From NCBI GenBank assembly GCA_006503535.1, contig QYRS01000004.1, positions 2,728,001 to 2,792,000 on the forward strand: 64,000 bases of DNA, given 5' to 3'. The stretch is from Arthrinium phaeospermum (taxonomy: Eukaryota > Ascomycota > Sordariomycetes > Amphisphaeriales > Apiosporaceae). The notes under the pieces are model-generated. The model searched no databases and was not told the origin of the DNA. It saw nothing but the letters and a program-made list of their open reading frames with translations. Each line of letters starts with the position of its first letter. Within the stretch, counting starts at the first letter, position 1. Shown piece by piece: positions 60,269 through 64,000 of this stretch. Made by a program: the position numbers and the translations under genes.

Positions 60269-61489
60269 TTAATGCATCACCATTTGCCCTTGATACTCGT
60301 CGTGCGAGTATGAGGTGTATTGCGACAAGTGTTGTTGTGATTGTTGCTGAGGATAAGCGGGCATGCTGGTGGGCTGAGGCGTCGGTGTGACTGGGCACCG
60401 AGGGGGAACATATTTGTTCATCGGGTCGGCCATACCGAAGTGGACGCCATCCGGGGTAATCGGGGGTGTCAGGTAGCCATCGGCAACTCCAATCACCGCA
60501 CCACCCTTCTGAGGGGTGCTGTAGATGCTGGATGCCTTGGTTGACAGGACCGGCTCAGCGGGCGGGGACGGGGGCTCGGCACGTCGCGAGATAGCTGCTT
60601 GGTGTGCCAAGAAGTCCGAGAGTTTTCCGGAGACACGAGACAGGTGCGGCGAGGAGTACTTTCGGGACAGGGTGATGGAGGGTTGGTGCAACTGTTGCGA
60701 CAATGCCAACAGGGTGGCGTTCTCGACCTGATCCCACTCTCCATCGTTGATTTCGGGTCGGCCAAGGATTGCGCGGGCGAGAGCCAAGGAGGATCGGGCC
60801 ATGATCGAAGGCTTCGTTGAGACGAACTCTCGGTGGTAAAGGGCGATCTCGCAAAGGTAGCCGGCCATGTGCTCGACCTCACGGTCATCGGCCTCCTCAG
60901 CAACGATAAGCTGTGAGAAGAAGTCGACAGTGGGGTGACCAATAGCCCACTCGAGGGTGTTCAGAACGTGCATCTCCATCTGTGTGAACATGCCCGAGTC
61001 GTACAAACCACAGCACATGTTGTTCAGTTCATTGATTTGCGGAACTCGGTCCTTCTTATCACCGTACTTGGCGGCGATGAGAAGAGCGGCGCAGCCCACG
61101 AGCTGGTAGTGTTGCTTATACACGACGCGCTTAGAGCAGTAACGGTCCAGAAGGTTGATGGTCAGGAACAGGGTCTCGGGGAGGAGGGCGAAGGCGGCGT
61201 GTGCCTCAATGAGGAAGTCGACAAGGTAAGGTCGCATAAACCATTGGATCTCACGCTGCATGTCGATCAGGTTCGCATCGGGCAGGGTCTCGTCCTCCAT
61301 GTGTCGCATGTGTTGCATGATGTCCTCCAAGTACTCTTCGCTCGAGAGGCGGGAGAGCTCGTTGCCAATCATTTCTTGTCGGTTTCGTGCCAGCAACTTG
61401 GCAGTCTCCCGGGAGGGAAGGCGCAGGTTCTGGACCTCATCGGGACCTGCGAAGTAACCGCTGTCGGTCGAGTCGTTGACGTACGCCAT
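60269..61489 (-). CDS. G1/S cyclin (Cln/Puc1 type)
   Basis: A single exon of 406 residues starting MAYVNDSTDSGYFAGP. The cyclin box runs from about residue 76 to 165 with MQREIQWFMRPYLVDFLIEA, LFLTINLLDRYCSKR and LVGCAALLIAAKYGDKKDR. MRPYLVDFL corresponds to the MRAILVDWL signature of cyclins that bind Cdc28/Cdk1. A second cyclin fold follows to about 300 (HPTVDFFSQLIVAEEADDRE, ALARAILGRPEI). The carboxyl third is Pro/Ser/Thr/Gln-rich with CDK-type sites (GYLTPPITPDG) and a Gln run, probably a PEST-like instability region. Filamentous fungi have one such G1 cyclin, related to yeast Cln3 and S. pombe Puc1; it drives entry into the cycle. The upstream non-coding region is long. Confidence 0.92.
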   Translation of the reverse strand: MAYVNDSTDSGYFAGPDEVQNLRLPSRETAKLLARNRQEMIGNELSRLSSEEYLEDIMQHMRHMEDETLPDANLIDMQREIQWFMRPYLVDFLIEAHAAFALLPETLFLTINLLDRYCSKRVVYKQHYQLVGCAALLIAAKYGDKKDRVPQINELNNMCCGLYDSGMFTQMEMHVLNTLEWAIGHPTVDFFSQLIVAEEADDREVEHMAGYLCEIALYHREFVSTKPSIMARSSLALARAILGRPEINDGEWDQVENATLLALSQQLHQPSITLSRKYSSPHLSRVSGKLSDFLAHQAAISRRAEPPSPPAEPVLSTKASSIYSTPQKGGAVIGVADGYLTPPITPDGVHFGMADPMNKYVPPRCPVTPTPQPTSMPAYPQQQSQQHLSQYTSYSHDEYQGQMVMH

Positions 61490-64000
61490 GATCAAGGATT
61501 AGGTAGTAGTGTTTGTTGTATCTCGGTGATGTTCCACGCAATTGGTGCTGAAAGAGTGACGGCCAGGTTCTCCAGGAATCTTGGGGGATTGGTTGATCGG
61601 TTGTTGTTGTTGCTGAGTGAGTGGAAGAATTATGGTCAGGCTAAGAAGGGGTCGAATGAGTGACAGATCCCAACTGCGTGAACCGTGAATTATTACAGTA
61701 TTAAAAGAGTGTGATGAATATGATTCCAGAAAAATGAATGACCGTGGCCGAAAAGAGTGCCGAAACAGGAAATCAGATTGATGGAAAGATTCGAGAAGAG
61801 GACTCGGGTAAGGAGTAGCTCTTTATGAGAGAGGCTTCGGGTGAATGCTTCTGTAACGAGCTCCGTTAGCTGCGGGTCATTCAATGATACACCAGCTCCA
61901 CCGTCCATCGGCAGGGACGCAGTTGAGACCCAATATCGCAGGCTGAGTTCCCCTCCAGCCAGGGTGACAATCCGAGGCATCAATAGGCTCCAAGCTCCAA
62001 TCCCTCGACTGGTGGGGGAAGGAGCCCGTGTGGCTGGACTGGCACGTAAATGCCGCCATTTCCTATGCAGAGCCCGCCTCTCACCACTTATGGCACTTGC
62101 ACCGGAGAATAAAACAATTGGATAAAAAAAGAGCCCTTACCGCCACGATTGAGACCAGGAAATTGAGTATTTTCCTGATTAGCTGGATGGGAACACCGAG
62201 TTAACGAGTCCCAAGACGAAAGCTGGTCGATGTCGACGTAGAGTTGCGAGTGCGGAGAAAGACCGTGAGTAACTAGGCCTCGACAGTATCGATACTACAC
62301 GACGAAACTGATTGTTAGATGCCGTAGGTTGCTTGATTCGCAGCTCGCGCAGCCGAGCCGGTGGCTGGGAAAAGTTTGGTACGCACCTCGACACTTGCAC
62401 AGCTCTACAGCTTCAGGCGACGCCTTAGATCATGTAGGTCGTATGGAATATCCTCAGAATCCGGGATTAGACCTAGTGTTGGTCTAAAGCCGGTACAATC
62501 TGGGGGACAGATCCACTTGATTGCGATGAGCCAAAGTCAGATTCCAGGTGTGCAGTAAATTGACACACGGTAGTCGACGGCGTGGAGGGCGGCGGCCGAG
62601 GAATGAAAGTTTGCCGGGAGTCTGACGGAGGACGGATGGTGGAAGGACCCGAAGGGGGGAGTTGTGTCAAATTGTAAATTCCTGGTCGAAAAAGGCCGAG
62701 GAATTCCAATTGTATCACAGGGAAATTGGCAGAAGAGAGATATTGGAGTTAACCAAGAGGAAGCAGGGGAGAAAAGAAGATTGGTCGACTGGTAACCAAC
62801 TTCTTTAAGATCTACTGTTCTTCTGCTATCATCTCTTCTCGACCCTAATTCCTTTTTCCTTTTCTATGGGGGCGGACTGGTGGGGAGTATGGGCGAAGCT
62901 TGGTAATGACTGGTGCCCAGATTCAGACTCTCTTCCTTCCCTCCTTATGAATGGCTCGAGCTGAGTCTCTCGGGAGGGGCTTGCTTGTCGGTAGGGGAGG
63001 AGAATGAATGGATTCGGATTGAAGGAGGATAGAGGGAAGGAAGGAGAGGGAGTGTGAATGTCTGTCGAGTAGGAGGAGGATGGTTGTAATGAAAAAGGAT
63101 TGGGAGAGATTGGCCTACTGGCACTTTTAAGACACTTGCTTGGACGAGCCCACTTTGGCACCCCAAGCAGCGTAGCAGACAGAGCACCACTACCAAGGAA
63201 AGGAAAGGAAGCACACCACACGCCCACACACCTGCAGCGAAGAACTGGAGACAGCCGACTGGGAGTAGCAGGAGAGGAGCATCCAGCGACGCCAGACCGG
63301 ACCAGGGCTAGGATAGACCCAGCAAGGTACGAGCGCCCGCGGGCCTGTAAGGACGTGAGATTTTGTCAGGTACAAGGTAGTCGTATCTAATGCTGGCACC
63401 AGCACTAGCCTTAGGGGGATACACCTCACACGTACCGTACACTGTACAGTACGCTCGCAGCCTGCACCTCTTTTCTGTGATGTTGCTTCTTCTCCGCTGG
63501 GCCCAAGTGCCCTTTTTACTAACGGATCCTCTCTCTGGCTCTCTCTGGCGCGTTCTATTGTCGCAGTGCAGTGCGCTCCTTTTCTTCTCTTACGTGCCTG
63601 ATGCCTGCCGCTAGCTATGCCACCCGTTTCCCTATCCGCAAGGATGGACGGTGCAGGGAAGAGGGAAAAAAAGCCACACACGGAGCCCAAGCGAATCCAG
63701 TTGGGACGATTTGATGATGACTGGGAACCTGAAGCATCACACCAAGTGTGAGCAACGAGCATAAGCCCAGCACAGTGCGAAGGGGAAAGAAGAAGCAGGT
63801 GATTCCCGTCAGAGCAAATAGGTAGAGACAGAACCTTGCTACTCAGGGACCAGTCTCGACAGTGGGGGAGTTGGGAGTTATTGAATTGAGCAACCTCTGT
63901 CTGTGCAAGGGCATAGCATAACGGCATTGAATGACTCGACTATGCTCGAACACCATGTTTTATATTTTATGTTCGTGAGCGTCCCTCCCCATCTGTTTAT
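61490..64000. promoter_or_regulatory. Long upstream region of the G1 cyclin gene
   Basis: About 2.5 kb with no supported protein gene. Read on the minus strand it is rich in pyrimidine tracts (for example about 62,740-62,790 and 62,990-63,060), with several ATGs and short open frames such as the one at 61,693-61,983. This fits a long, possibly spliced leader with upstream reading frames, a common feature of fungal G1 cyclin genes. The transcription start cannot be placed from sequence. Confidence 0.4.

Overview
This window comes from a filamentous ascomycete (Pezizomycotina). The genes have short GT-AG introns of about 50-80 nt with CTAAY-type branch sites. There is a HET-domain gene, a WSC-type gene, a fungal pectin lyase, and ribosomal protein genes split by introns in the usual fungal way. 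A Sordariomycete is my guess, not a demonstrated assignment.

Layout. Positions 1-24,000 are gene-poor and look accessory. They hold a fragment of a short-chain dehydrogenase (681-827, minus), a frameshifted pyridoxamine-phosphate-oxidase-family gene (1543-2461), an intact zinc-finger plus EST1/SMG-like gene (7729-10128), an orphan two-exon gene (21286-22115), and a possible small spliced gene (23502-23785). The rest is eroded sequence with no readable gene.

From 24 to 62 kb the window is ordinary, mostly housekeeping euchromatin. In order: LRR protein (minus), phosducin-like Plp2/PDCL3 type (minus), eS27 (plus), Spd1/Dif1-like ribonucleotide reductase inhibitor with a PCNA-binding PIP box (plus), a broken HET gene (plus), Gemin2/Brr1-like (minus), RNA 3'-terminal phosphate cyclase (plus), ENPP-like membrane phosphodiesterase (minus), an uncharacterised 251-aa protein (minus), APC11 (minus), mercaptopyruvate sulfurtransferase/Tum1 (plus), uS5 (plus), a broken WSC-type cell-surface gene (plus), a membrane-anchored SGNH hydrolase (plus), pectin lyase (minus) and a G1/S cyclin (minus). 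Beyond the cyclin start lies about 2.5 kb of non-coding sequence, probably leader and promoter.

Three pairs are divergent: Plp2/eS27, Gemin2/RTCA and APC11/sulfurtransferase. APC11, the Spd1-like inhibitor and the G1 cyclin all act in the cell cycle. Gemin2 and RTCA both act in RNA metabolism. The WSC-type protein, SGNH hydrolase and pectin lyase form a surface/secreted block at 50-56 kb.

A recurring oddity is a shift of the reading frame by one missing base at a short homopolymer. It is seen in the oxidase gene, twice in the HET gene, and probably once in the WSC gene. Either accessory genes are decaying here or the assembly undercalls some homopolymers. I found no clear undescribed multi-gene system.
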